From the NCBI GenBank assembly GCA_014382015.1, contig JACNKN010000036.1, positions 2,585 to 54,450 of the forward strand: a stretch of DNA of 51,866 nucleotides. The letters are read 5' to 3'. The DNA is from Fidelibacterota bacterium (GTDB lineage: Bacteria; Fidelibacterota; Marinisomatia; Marinisomatales; TCS55). This document shows, in pieces, positions 24,674-32,926 of the stretch. Both the position numbers and the translations under genes were made by a program. The number at the start of each line of letters is the position of its first letter. The stretch's first letter is position 1. Under the pieces are notes generated by a model that saw only the letters and a list, made by a program, of their open reading frames with translations, searched no databases and was not told where the DNA came from.

Positions 24674-25501
24674 TTATTTTAATTTGTTGCTATATGCCTG
24701 ATTCCAGAATAAACCAATGTCTTCATGCGAAGCAGGAGCCCAATATTTGTTAAAAGCTTCCTTTTCTTCATCGCTGAATGCTTCATCGAATATTTTAGGT
24801 TCGTATTGTAAATCATCGGCATCTTCCATAGATGCAAATTCAGTTATAGTCGTGATGGGATAATACCCATTGGAAAGTGCCCCTGTCCAAAGGTGAGTGA
24901 GAGTCCTTACACTAATTTTTTTATCATTCTTCATGGTAACTCGTTTATGATATTTTTCCATAAGCTCTTCACGTTCCTCAGCACTACCTCCCTCAACTTC
25001 CCTTAATGGTTTCCAGTATCTATTCATTACCGCAACCACGGTATTAGGACTTTCCTTTGATTTCTTTTTTTCAAGCTTAACGTGATTTTCAAATATGTAT
25101 AGATCCTCATGAAAACTTTGAAAATATTTTCCATAAGCTGAAGTTGCTGCCTGCCGTTCTTCTTCATTGGGCCAGACCTTTTTATTTAAGGGAGCTTGTG
25201 AGCCGGAATAGGCAGTAGCATCATTCATATTTTTAAATTCATTGACTTGCTGTACATCTGTGACATGCCCGGTCCAGTAATGAGTTAAAAATAATGAACT
25301 GAGCAATAACCTGGCTTTTACATTTCTCGCCTTATGGTAGGCTTCAAAAGCTTTACGCCTGTCGCCTTGTTTATGATCTTCCACTTCAGGTATTGGTTTT
25401 AATTTATACTTGGACCAGACAATAACTGTATTGCCTTTTGTATATTGCCCAAATAGACTTGCTGTAAATAGGGTAGTAATTATAAAACTTCTCATTTTCA
25501 T
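24674..25501 (-). CDS. Secreted paralogue with internal duplication
   Basis: A 275-residue exported protein (signal peptide ending LFGQ). The two halves resemble each other: each has a W/Y-K-x-x-x-x-PL/I-P/R-EVE start and a long Lys/Glu helix ending in YHK. Each then has a strand pair with LTHYWTG or LTHLWTG, an EF-x-x-M-x-DA segment, and a final NKYWAPASHEDIGLF or YGKYFQSFHEDLYIF helix. This is strong evidence for two copies of one domain, here more divergent in sequence from the rest of the cluster. Function unknown. The 115-base gap before the next gene holds nothing I can call. Confidence 0.7.
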   Translation of the reverse strand: MKMRSFIITTLFTASLFGQYTKGNTVIVWSKYKLKPIPEVEDHKQGDRRKAFEAYHKARNVKARLLLSSLFLTHYWTGHVTDVQQVNEFKNMNDATAYSGSQAPLNKKVWPNEEERQAATSAYGKYFQSFHEDLYIFENHVKLEKKKSKESPNTVVAVMNRYWKPLREVEGGSAEEREELMEKYHKRVTMKNDKKISVRTLTHLWTGALSNGYYPITTITEFASMEDADDLQYEPKIFDEAFSDEEKEAFNKYWAPASHEDIGLFWNQAYSNKLK

Positions 25502-25558
25502 TTGTTTCTCCTTTGAATTAATAGATTATTGAGACAATCTTAATGGTTATTTAATTTA

Positions 25559-26311
25559 TTATCGTGTACTGTATTCTTCCATATACACCCGCATCTCATC
25601 ATGGCTCTTTTTCACAATTTTTGAAACTTGCTTTAAAAATCGACCCCAGGCGCCATTACCATGTACTTCGTTGAATCTTGAAGAAAGACTTGGTCCGGTC
25701 GGATTCATATCGGCCCAACTATCCATTCCACGAAACGTAGCATAGATAGCATGCCTTTCACCGCCATGGACCAAATGCCCCATACCAAATGAAGCATCGC
25801 TATTTGTTTTTTCGAGTGCTTCATTATAGCGTTGCCTTAATTCAAAATATTCACCGCTCATCCCGGGATTTAAATGTGTGAATTGAACCCTTGTCATCTT
25901 CGAGGGTTTTTCTGAGGTGCTTGGATTAAAATGAAGATCTTCCACAGGTCTCCAATACATCGTGCCAATTCTTTCCTCAATGTATGGTTGAACATATTTT
26001 GCGGCATGTTCCATATGGGCTTTAGATCTGGTATCTTCCTGAAATTTATCAATGTCTGCCCATGTAAGAGGCCCAGAGACCCGCACAATCCAACCAGCTT
26101 TTTCCCCGGATACAACACTGTAAGTCCTCACTCTCATGATTCCTTTACTATGATGTTTTTTAGTATGATCCTTAAGACCAGAAAGATAGGCTTCTCTTTG
26201 ACCCGCTTTTGGTTTAAAGTAATTCACTCCATAGATATTCACATTTTCCTGTGCGAACATAGAAACACAGGTCATTAATAGGACAATTATTCCTAGGGTA
26301 CGTTTTAGCAT
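25559..26311 (-). CDS. Secreted paralogue, tandem alpha+beta-barrel type
   Basis: A 250-residue exported protein with a signal peptide (MLKRTLGIIVLLMTCVSMFAQ). Domain 1 reads as strand (VNIYGVNYFKPKAG), helix (QREAYLSGLKDHTKKHH), strands (RVRTYSVVSGEKAGWIVRVSGP) and a WADIDKF helix. Domain 2 (residues 130-240) repeats the order with MTRVQFTHLNPGMSGEYFELRQRY, GMGHLVHGGERHAIYATFRGMDSWADM and a C-terminal helix. The pattern is that of ABM/NIPSNAP-like barrels. The signal peptide is nearly the same as in the truncated member at 22807, which points to recent duplication. Function unknown. Confidence 0.75.
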   Translation of the reverse strand: MLKRTLGIIVLLMTCVSMFAQENVNIYGVNYFKPKAGQREAYLSGLKDHTKKHHSKGIMRVRTYSVVSGEKAGWIVRVSGPLTWADIDKFQEDTRSKAHMEHAAKYVQPYIEERIGTMYWRPVEDLHFNPSTSEKPSKMTRVQFTHLNPGMSGEYFELRQRYNEALEKTNSDASFGMGHLVHGGERHAIYATFRGMDSWADMNPTGPSLSSRFNEVHGNGAWGRFLKQVSKIVKKSHDEMRVYMEEYSTR

Positions 26312-26335
26312 ATTGTGCTCCTAAAGATTTTTTCT

Positions 26336-27082
26336 TTATTTTACCATAGTTCGTATTTCATCATACCGGCCATCGGTATATTTACTTAATACATCACCAA
26401 CCATTTTCTTCATGCTGCCTTCACCATGTTTTTTCTCAAATTCTTCACCAAAACCAGGGGGTAGTCCAGTGCTATTTTCAAAATATTCCCAACTTTGAAA
26501 CGGATAAACCAATGTTAGATCTCTTCTTTGCTCTGAACGAAATCTATTCCTATAAACCCTTCGGGCTTGAGTGGAACCAGTTTTTTCTAAAACGTCTCTT
26601 ATTTCCTTTACCATTTTAGTAAGGGCTGGCATAGCTTCGCTTGAGTTGGTCACATCAAGTACTCTGATTAATACATTCTCACCCACAGTTTCATTTGCTG
26701 GGTTATAAGTCAATTCTTCATCTCTCACAGAATACATTATGTTATGGCTCCGGCCATACCTGTCTACGTTCATTTCCCAATCTTTTGTATGACTATCATC
26801 AGCAATTGCATTATCCATATCAGTCCATTTTACAGGACCTTTAACCCAAACATATTGACCGGAATACGGACCGGTCCAAACATAAAATAAATATGCTTTT
26901 GGACCATTTTTGCCATCATGATACTTAGCATTATGCTTTTTTACACCGTCAACAAGTTTTGAGACCTGTCCATTCAAAGGCTCAAGGTATATCTGTTCAA
27001 ACATAATGTAGTCCTGTGCAAACATGGTGACAGAAGTGATTAATGGGATGATTATCCCTAGAATTCTTTTCTTCATTTTCAT
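26336..27082 (-). CDS. Secreted paralogue, tandem alpha+beta-barrel type
   Basis: A 248-residue exported protein with a signal peptide ending MFAQ. Domain 1 has DYIMFEQIYLEPLNGQ, GVKKHNAKYHDGKNGPKAYL and a GPVKWTDMDN block. Domain 2 has NVLIRVLDVTNSS, EIRDVLEKTG and a strand pair. It ends with VGDVLSKYTDGRYDEIRTMVK. It is the full-length relative of the truncated gene at 22445-22807. The domain reading is by pattern only. It starts 7 bases before the stop of the chimeric gene upstream, so all these minus-strand genes may share one transcript. Confidence 0.75.
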   Translation of the reverse strand: MKMKKRILGIIIPLITSVTMFAQDYIMFEQIYLEPLNGQVSKLVDGVKKHNAKYHDGKNGPKAYLFYVWTGPYSGQYVWVKGPVKWTDMDNAIADDSHTKDWEMNVDRYGRSHNIMYSVRDEELTYNPANETVGENVLIRVLDVTNSSEAMPALTKMVKEIRDVLEKTGSTQARRVYRNRFRSEQRRDLTLVYPFQSWEYFENSTGLPPGFGEEFEKKHGEGSMKKMVGDVLSKYTDGRYDEIRTMVK

Positions 27083-27088
27083 ATCCTC

Positions 27089-27445
27089 CTAATTATTTGA
27101 TGGCGTTGTCATTTCAGGCAATAACCTGAGAATTTCTGATTCGGATTTAGTGTAACTGTCATACCAATCCTTTACAGCCTGCTCAAATACTTCTTCACCA
27201 TATACTTTGACCCATCGATCTCTTATCGATGGAGTCTGAGGCGCTAGATCAGCCATACTTTCCATTCTATTAATAACAACCAGCATTCCATCCTGTTCGC
27301 CACCTGAAATAACATTATATACACCGGTGCTTCCTTTATGTCTTAGTCTACGATTAGCTTTTGCTAATTCCTGCTTCCTTTTGTCAGCTTGGTCGAATGC
27401 ATAGATGAGAATATTCGTATCTAAAAAGACATTATTAGATGTCAT
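27089..27445 (-). pseudogene. Chimera: VapC (PIN) start fused to C-terminal half of a secreted paralogue
   Basis: The first ~28 residues (NNVFLDTNILIYAFDQADKR) are the start of a PIN-domain toxin, including its first acidic residue in LDTNILIYA. From about residue 30 the sequence follows the C-terminal domain of the cluster family: RRLRHKGSTGVYNVISGGEQDG, MESMADLAP and a final helix SESEILRLLPEM. The remaining PIN acidic residues are missing, and so are the signal peptide and first domain of the paralogue. A deletion that kept frame is the simplest explanation. The gene overlaps the antitoxin by 11 bases, as vapBC pairs do. A stable product is doubtful. Confidence 0.8.
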
Positions 27446-27659
27446 ACAGTTCTTCTCTATTCCATTTATTTCCCTTGGAATTCCCCTGTATTCTTTCGAC
27501 CGAGTTTAAGAAATAATCTACATCATTTTTGGAATGGGGTTGATCCACGACGGATTGGAGAAATTTCCGAACCATTTTATTTAGTGATGTATCATGATCT
27601 TGTGCGTATTTCCGTGCTTTTCGTACAAGATCTGAATCTGCTGATAGTGTAATATTCAT
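27435..27659 (-). CDS. VapB-type antitoxin without an intact toxin
   Basis: A 74-residue protein. The N-terminal NITLSADSDLVRKARKYAQDHDTSLNKMVRKFL is a ribbon-helix-helix type DNA-binding segment of the DUF6364/VapB kind. The rest (FLNSVERIQGNSKGNKWNREELYDI) is the usual toxin-binding tail with conserved Trp and Arg. The partner toxin downstream is reduced to its first ~28 residues. A perfect palindrome just upstream (27671-27688) is the likely autoregulatory operator. The gene itself looks intact. Confidence 0.8.
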   Translation of the reverse strand: MNITLSADSDLVRKARKYAQDHDTSLNKMVRKFLQSVVDQPHSKNDVDYFLNSVERIQGNSKGNKWNREELYDI

Positions 27660-27670
27660 AATGTTCTCCT

Positions 27671-27698
27671 AATATGTGCGCACATATTACGTGTACAC
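27671..27698. promoter_or_regulatory. Palindromic operator of the orphan antitoxin
   Basis: AATATGTGC at 27671 is followed directly by its reverse complement GCACATATT, a perfect 18-base palindrome 12 bases upstream of the antitoxin ATG. A second palindrome, GTGTACAC, lies at 27691-27698. Palindromes in this position are the usual binding sites of ribbon-helix-helix antitoxins. The rest of the gap to 27790 shows nothing else clear. Confidence 0.6.
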
Positions 27699-27790
27699 TG
27701 CGCTATAAATCAACTATTGTTTAATGGTTGTGTCTGTCAAAATAAAAACGACACGATCTGTCCCTTTTCATTTATAACTTCTCATTACTT

Positions 27791-28018
27791 ATGGGTGAAT
27801 TTTCTCAAATACAACGGCTACTCCGGATTCTACAGATTTTAAGCAGTGGTCGAAAAGTAACTACGACTGAACTCCTCCAAAGGTTTAAGGGAGACGTTTC
27901 TCTCAGGACATTACAAAGAGACTTGTTGGCGCTTTCAGATGCGGGCATTCCACTCATATCAGAAAAGACTATGTCGCTTAACTTTGACTCAACTGTTTTG
28001 TATGAAGTCCAATTTTAG
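27791..28018 (+). pseudogene. N-terminal fragment of a DeoR/WYL-type regulator
   Basis: The 75-residue product holds only a winged helix-turn-helix (IQRLLRILQILSSGRKVTTTELLQRF, then SLRTLQRDLLALSDAGIPLISEK), the standard N-terminus of WYL-domain transcription regulators of about 320 residues. After GIPLISEK the sequence departs from the family and stops at 28018. The WYL sensor domain is absent. It lies beside the vapC chimera, so both probably record the same episode of deletion and decay. Confidence 0.7.
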
Positions 28019-28170
28019 ATTTGGAAAGTAATGTTTATGATAACTTTAGAAAATGGTGGGAACTCAACACAGGCATTTTTAAAAAATCAATTATGAGAGA
28101 AATCAATGATAAAATACCTGAAGAAAAAACGTTGAAAATATTTTTAAGGCATCCAGTTTATGACGCATGA
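28006..28170 (+). pseudogene. Open remnant without start codon between regulator fragment and transporter
   Basis: In the frame beginning 28006 a 54-residue stretch is open (ILDLESNVYDNFRKWWELN at the start; KTLKIFLRHPVYDA at the end) and has normal protein-like composition, but no start codon near its beginning. It overlaps the end of the regulator fragment in another frame and the ATG of the transporter. It may be the frameshifted tail of a gene fused to the regulator fragment. I do not recognise the family. Confidence 0.35.
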
Positions 28171-30058
28171 TCAGTTAGCCATTTTATGTATTATCATCAT
28201 TACTTTTTCTCTGTTTATATGGAGCAAATGGAGATATGATATCGTTTCTATTATTGCACTGTGCACTCTGTTTATTATGGATCAGGTATTGGGTGGAGAA
28301 ACATCCACTTTAATTATGGACCCTTCCAATATATTTTTGGGCTTTGGACATCCTGCCGTTATAACAGTGGCAGCTGTCTTGATTATCAGCAGAGCACTAC
28401 GTAATTCAGGAGTGGTAGATGTCATATCCCGACAAATTATGCCCCTTTCAAAATATCAGACAGCGCATATTTCCAGTTTGAGTGCTGTTGTTTCTATATT
28501 TTCTGCAATAATGAATAATGTAGGTGCCTTGGCACTTATGCTACCGGTAGCGCTTAAAACTTCCGCAAAACAGAAACGATCACCAAGTGTTATACTTATG
28601 CCTCTGGCATTTGCCAGTATTCTTGGGGGTATGATAACGATGATTGGCACACCACCGAATATCATCATTTCGACCCTAAGAAAAACCCTGTATCTGGAAC
28701 TTAAGACCCAAGCCATTGAAAATAATACTTCCCCGGCGGCTAAATATTTTGACGCCCGGAATATTGATCTTGAGCAATTTCATCCAGAGGTTTTCGGTAT
28801 GCTTGACTTCAGTCCAGTAGGAGGAATTATAGCTATTATAGGAGTCCTTTTTGTAGCACTCATCGGGTGGAAATTGATACCGAAGGAGTCATTTAAAAAA
28901 GCGGGTGCTGAATCGATGTTTTCCATTGATGAATATATAACTGAGATTCGTATCCCAAAGGGTTGCGCATTTATTAATCGAAAAATTAGTGAGATCGAAA
29001 AATATACAGAAGACAGACTCACAATAATTAGGTACATTGCTCAAAATGGGAAAATCTACCCTCCGCAGCATGATAGAATCATAGAAGAAGAAGACATATT
29101 TCAAATTCAGGCAGATCCGGTAGATTTAAAGTTAATGATGGATGAGTACGGACTTCGCTTAACAAAAAAGATGCGGGAACGGATAGATCACCTTAAAGAT
29201 GATGGTACAGCTTTTAAAGAAGTCTTAATTATCCCCGATTCACCTTTAGTTAATCGTAATCGTACTTATTTTAGAAGACGTACATCAAATTCACTTACAC
29301 TCATGGCAGTTGCCCGCCAAGGGAAGCCAATACGAAAGCGCTTGGGGGATGTTATATTTCATGTAGGGGACGTACTTCTCCTTCAAGGGAATATAGGTAA
29401 CCTTGATGATAATATAAGCTCTCTGAATATGGCACCTCTTGCACAAAGAGAAGTTCAGGTTGGTGTATTTTCTCGGATTAGTTTAGCGCTGTTGATTTTT
29501 GTAAGCGCCATTGTGCTTAGTATGTCCGGAATGTTGCCGACTACTCTGGCTTTTGTGGGAGCCATTTTATTATATATATTTACGGGTATTCTTCCTATCC
29601 GCGAACTTTATCAAAATGTAGACTGGCCCATCATTGTCCTGCTGGCAGCAATGATACCCGTGAGTGATGCACTTCAGACAACTGGCAGCAGTCAGTTAAT
29701 TGCTGAATTTATGGTTGGCATTACAGATGGTTTGCCAAATGCGATTATTTTGGCCATTATTATGGTGCTTACCATGAGCCTTTCAGATATTATAAATAAT
29801 GCGGCTACTGCCCTGATTATGGCACCAATTTCAGTTGGAATTGCTGTCTCTATGGGTGTAAGCGCAGACCCCTTTTTGATGGCTGTTGCTGTTGGGGCAT
29901 CTTGTGCTTTCCTGACCCCAATCGGTCATCAGTGCAACGCGCTGATTCTTGGTCCGGGGGGATATAAATTTTCTGATTACTGGAGAATGGGATTACCTCT
30001 GGAAATTATAATTGTAATAGCAGGCACTCCTTTAATACTCTATTTCTGGCCATTTTAA
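28160..30058 (+). CDS. SLC13/DASS-type anion permease with RCK_C domains
   Basis: A 632-residue inner-membrane transporter. Two membrane halves (residues 1-245 and 430-632) each hold a hairpin motif: NNVGALALMLPVA and GTPPNIIIST in the first, NNAATALIMAP and TPIGHQCNALILGPGGY in the second. Between them lie two RCK_C (TrkA-C) domains, about residues 255-420. This is the layout of SLC13-family permeases that move sulfate, dicarboxylates or similar anions with sodium. The substrate cannot be read from the sequence. ATG 28160 is the likely start; the 28006-28170 remnant overlaps it. Confidence 0.88.
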   Translation: MTHDQLAILCIIIITFSLFIWSKWRYDIVSIIALCTLFIMDQVLGGETSTLIMDPSNIFLGFGHPAVITVAAVLIISRALRNSGVVDVISRQIMPLSKYQTAHISSLSAVVSIFSAIMNNVGALALMLPVALKTSAKQKRSPSVILMPLAFASILGGMITMIGTPPNIIISTLRKTLYLELKTQAIENNTSPAAKYFDARNIDLEQFHPEVFGMLDFSPVGGIIAIIGVLFVALIGWKLIPKESFKKAGAESMFSIDEYITEIRIPKGCAFINRKISEIEKYTEDRLTIIRYIAQNGKIYPPQHDRIIEEEDIFQIQADPVDLKLMMDEYGLRLTKKMRERIDHLKDDGTAFKEVLIIPDSPLVNRNRTYFRRRTSNSLTLMAVARQGKPIRKRLGDVIFHVGDVLLLQGNIGNLDDNISSLNMAPLAQREVQVGVFSRISLALLIFVSAIVLSMSGMLPTTLAFVGAILLYIFTGILPIRELYQNVDWPIIVLLAAMIPVSDALQTTGSSQLIAEFMVGITDGLPNAIILAIIMVLTMSLSDIINNAATALIMAPISVGIAVSMGVSADPFLMAVAVGASCAFLTPIGHQCNALILGPGGYKFSDYWRMGLPLEIIIVIAGTPLILYFWPF

Positions 30059-30100
30059 ATAAGACTCAATGAAATGAACAAAAACTGAAAGGGGAATAAA

Positions 30101-30142
30101 ATGGATGAAAATAAAAATTACGACTATTCATTTCCGGTTTAA
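30101..30142 (+). other. 13-codon reading frame with strong ribosome site
   Basis: AAAGGGGAATAAA precedes ATG 30101, an ideal ribosome-binding layout, but the frame closes after 13 codons (MDENKNYDYSFPV). It may be the beginning of a gene whose remainder was lost when the minus-strand ATPase gene arrived, or simply chance. It is listed because the 104-base gap holds nothing else. Confidence 0.25.
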
Positions 30143-30162
30143 TACTGCCTTGAAATCGTCAG

Positions 30163-31371
30163 TTAATACAAAAATCCGATTAAATACAATGGAATGATAT
30201 TTTGGTGTCCTGTACTGATATCATCCAGAAAAAGGTAACCACTTTTATTGGGGTCTAATTGGGTTTGAGATTTTGATTTACCATCAATTTCATATTGTCT
30301 ATGATTATCATCTTCAAAATCGGCAAAGTGTGATGAAAATAATGGAGATTTTGTCAAAAATTGAGTAACAAAAAATGTTTCCCGTAAAGTACCCTTTCCG
30401 CTTTTAGAATGTTTTGCCTGGGGATTCAAGTAAGAAATGATATTGGTATTTTGTAGAAAAAGTTTTTCAGGCTTTCGCTGATAAGCTTTTCTGGTTGATG
30501 GTTTCCATAAGCGGTTAATCACAAAAGATTGATCTAAGAAATCTAAGTATTGATATAAGGATTCCCGTGCAATATGAAGTTCGTTGGCCAGTTTAGAGAT
30601 ATTGACTTGAAAAGGGTCCGATGTGGCGATCATATACAGCAGGCGTTTCAATTGACGGATTGCATCATATTTTATGGGAAAGGCAGATGGAATATCTTCG
30701 TAAAATATCTTCTGAATGATATTCTCGATTTTCTGGGGATAATGCGCAATATCCTCCTGCCAAAACGGATAATACCCACTCACTAAATATTCTCGAAATA
30801 ATGGATGGATATTGAAACGGGAAGAAAGGTCTGCAGAAATTTCCCTATGCTTCATTAAAATATCATCTAATGAATAACTTGGGAGCGATATCTTTTTTTT
30901 CAGTGAAATAAATTCGCGAAAGGATAAACCTGATAGATGATAATAAACCATTCGCCGCGATAAATCGTAACCTTGAGTTTTGATTCGGAATGCAGAACTG
31001 CCGGATATGATAAATCTCATTTCGGGGTAGGTATCATAAATCGTTTTAACAATTTGAGCCCATTTATCTAATTTATGTATTTCATCAATGACCAGCACAT
31101 TGCCGCCATTTCGATGATGTTCTGCCACAATTTCCATGATGCCCATGGCTTCTACGTGAATATGATCTGCACTGATATATAATGCCACCGCAGGATTATT
31201 GAATTCAGCTTTGAGATATTGCAGTAGGATCGTTGTTTTTCCAACACCGCGAGCCCCAATCAAGCCAACCAGTCTCTGATCAAAATTAATTGAATCGTAT
31301 AAATATCTCCGAGGTAAATCATGGATAGATTGACTTATTCGGTTTTGTATTTCGTAAAGTGGAATTAGCAT
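30163..31371 (-). CDS. AAA+ ATPase with DUF4143 domain
   Basis: A 402-residue ATPase of the COG1373 kind. The start at 31371 (MLIPLYEIQNRI) is chosen because the upstream 26 codons are hydrophobic noise with further ATGs. Walker A is GARGVGKTT, Walker B is VLVIDEIHKL, and a sensor segment is in FIISGSSAFRI. The C-terminal DUF4143 domain ends in LDDISTGHQNIIPLYLIGFLY, the usual family ending. Members are widespread, often horizontally moved, and lack an agreed function. It stands alone between the transporter and a small plus-strand gene, with no visible partner. Confidence 0.85.
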   Translation of the reverse strand: MLIPLYEIQNRISQSIHDLPRRYLYDSINFDQRLVGLIGARGVGKTTILLQYLKAEFNNPAVALYISADHIHVEAMGIMEIVAEHHRNGGNVLVIDEIHKLDKWAQIVKTIYDTYPEMRFIISGSSAFRIKTQGYDLSRRMVYYHLSGLSFREFISLKKKISLPSYSLDDILMKHREISADLSSRFNIHPLFREYLVSGYYPFWQEDIAHYPQKIENIIQKIFYEDIPSAFPIKYDAIRQLKRLLYMIATSDPFQVNISKLANELHIARESLYQYLDFLDQSFVINRLWKPSTRKAYQRKPEKLFLQNTNIISYLNPQAKHSKSGKGTLRETFFVTQFLTKSPLFSSHFADFEDDNHRQYEIDGKSKSQTQLDPNKSGYLFLDDISTGHQNIIPLYLIGFLY

Positions 31372-31516
31372 AATAGTAAGAAAAGTGTCTATCATAGTAT
31401 ACATATAATATGAGACTAAAAAAAGAATATTTTTGGAAATGAAGGACAAATTTTATACAACAGAGTATAACGACATAATCTTACTTATTATCAGTATAAG
31501 TCCCGACAGAAAGGTG

Positions 31517-31774
31517 ATGAAACATGAAACCAAAACAAACATTGTATCACATAATAAAAACAAAATTAAAAAGACAGCACTTAAAGAAGTTGGGTTAAAG
31601 ATGGGTTACCAATCAGAAGAAAAAGTGCTTAGAACCATGAGCGCTTTTCTGAAATCAAAAAGTATGTATGACCGGTTAAGCAGTGGCCATTATGATTTAA
31701 AATATATTGCCGATCAATTTGTAGGAAAATTGTGTTCTATACTTAATCTTTCACCCAATTTATTAAAAGAATAA
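31517..31774 (+). CDS. Small protein of unknown function, possibly frameshifted at its start
   Basis: The open frame ending at 31774 gives an 85-residue product from ATG 31517. Its C-terminal part (LKEVGLKMGYQSEEKVLRTM) looks like a real helix-turn-helix-like gene. The ribosome site AGAAAGG (31508-31514) is too close to ATG 31517 but ideally spaced for ATG 31524, in another frame. That frame reads MKPKQTLYHIIKTKLKRQHLK and then stops. Joining the two frames near 31580 gives a more natural protein. Either a single-base indel has broken the gene, or the 31517 start is used. No family recognised. Confidence 0.45.
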   Translation: MKHETKTNIVSHNKNKIKKTALKEVGLKMGYQSEEKVLRTMSAFLKSKSMYDRLSSGHYDLKYIADQFVGKLCSILNLSPNLLKE

Positions 31775-31794
31775 GTGTTAAATAGCCAAATCAA

Positions 31795-32871
31795 TTAATT
31801 CATAAACCGCCGGGCAATACGTTTTGCCAATTTATTCAGGCTACCCCCGGAACTTGAGTTGACTAAAATAGCGATTGTTATATCCTTTTCAGGATAGTGA
31901 ATCAACATGGCTCGACCACCAGTAGAGCCGCCGCTATGTCCAATAATTTTATTTCTCCAAAAATCTTTTTGAGTCACCCACCCCAATCCATATTTTGTTG
32001 ATTTTCCATTTTTCAACAGTAATGGTTTCTGAAGTTCATTCAATGTTTTTTCAGATAAAAAATCTGTTTGATTTAATCCATGTATGAAATTAACCATATC
32101 AATGGTGGTTCCAACAAAACCGCCACCGGCCCATTTATAACTGTTATCCACAAAGGGAGCAATGGAGATTTCTCCCTTTTTAATTGAATAGAATGTAGCA
32201 ATTGGGGTCAATGTTGAATCCCGATGTTCTGCCATAAGTGTTTCCATTCCTAATGCTGTAAATACAGTATCTTCCATATAGGCAAGGAAATCAATCCCGG
32301 AAGCACCTTCCACCACAGCGCTTACCAAATTCCATCCATAACTGCTGTAGCGGTATTTTTTCCCCGGTTCATGGAGTAATGTATCCTGATCAAAAATAGA
32401 TAAGCCACTTTCAACATTCGGATAAAAGGTATCACTGAGCATTTCTTTGCCCCGATAATGTCGAATACCGGCCAAATGTCCCATGGTTTGGCGAGTGGTT
32501 ATGGGCCATCGTTTCGCAGGGAATGAAGGAACGTATCGCTGAATGGGTGCATCGAGATTTATTTTATTCTGATCCAAAAGTCTCCCGATTGCAGCAGAGG
32601 TGACTGTTTTTGAAACGCTACCAATTCGGAAACGCGTTTGGGGTGTGACAGAAATATTTTGTTCAATGTCAGCAAGACCAAACCCCTCGCTCCAAATAAT
32701 TTCGCCCTCTTTTCCAATTGCAATCGACATACCGGGAATTTTGTGAATTTTCATAAATTTTTCTATGATTCGGGATGCCCGAGCTTCCGGACCACTTCCC
32801 GATGATTTTAATCCGGCAACAGAAAAAATAAAAAGGAGGATGAGTATATAAATATGTTTCAATTGATTCAT
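31795..32871 (-). CDS. Serine beta-lactamase-like hydrolase, exported
   Basis: A 358-residue exported protein with a signal peptide to about residue 23. The beta-lactamase/class C-type fold is shown by the SVSK nucleophile motif (in RFRIGSVSKTVTSAAIG, about residue 93), the YSSYGWN second motif and the HSGGSTGG third motif. The family includes esterases, D-aminopeptidases and PBP4*-like enzymes. Resistance to beta-lactams is not implied. It is a single-gene unit followed by hairpin repeats upstream of its start. Confidence 0.88.
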   Translation of the reverse strand: MNQLKHIYILILLFIFSVAGLKSSGSGPEARASRIIEKFMKIHKIPGMSIAIGKEGEIIWSEGFGLADIEQNISVTPQTRFRIGSVSKTVTSAAIGRLLDQNKINLDAPIQRYVPSFPAKRWPITTRQTMGHLAGIRHYRGKEMLSDTFYPNVESGLSIFDQDTLLHEPGKKYRYSSYGWNLVSAVVEGASGIDFLAYMEDTVFTALGMETLMAEHRDSTLTPIATFYSIKKGEISIAPFVDNSYKWAGGGFVGTTIDMVNFIHGLNQTDFLSEKTLNELQKPLLLKNGKSTKYGLGWVTQKDFWRNKIIGHSGGSTGGRAMLIHYPEKDITIAILVNSSSGGSLNKLAKRIARRFMN

Positions 32872-32926
32872 TTTAATCCCTATGGTGATGTTCTAACAAT
32901 AAAGTGATTTGAATTCTGTTTTTTTC

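Noticed and set aside
31795-32871. Antibiotic-resistance beta-lactamase
   Set aside because: The fold motifs (SVSK, YSS, HSGG) are those of the broad serine hydrolase family; the third motif is HSG rather than KTG, and nothing indicates beta-lactam hydrolysis.
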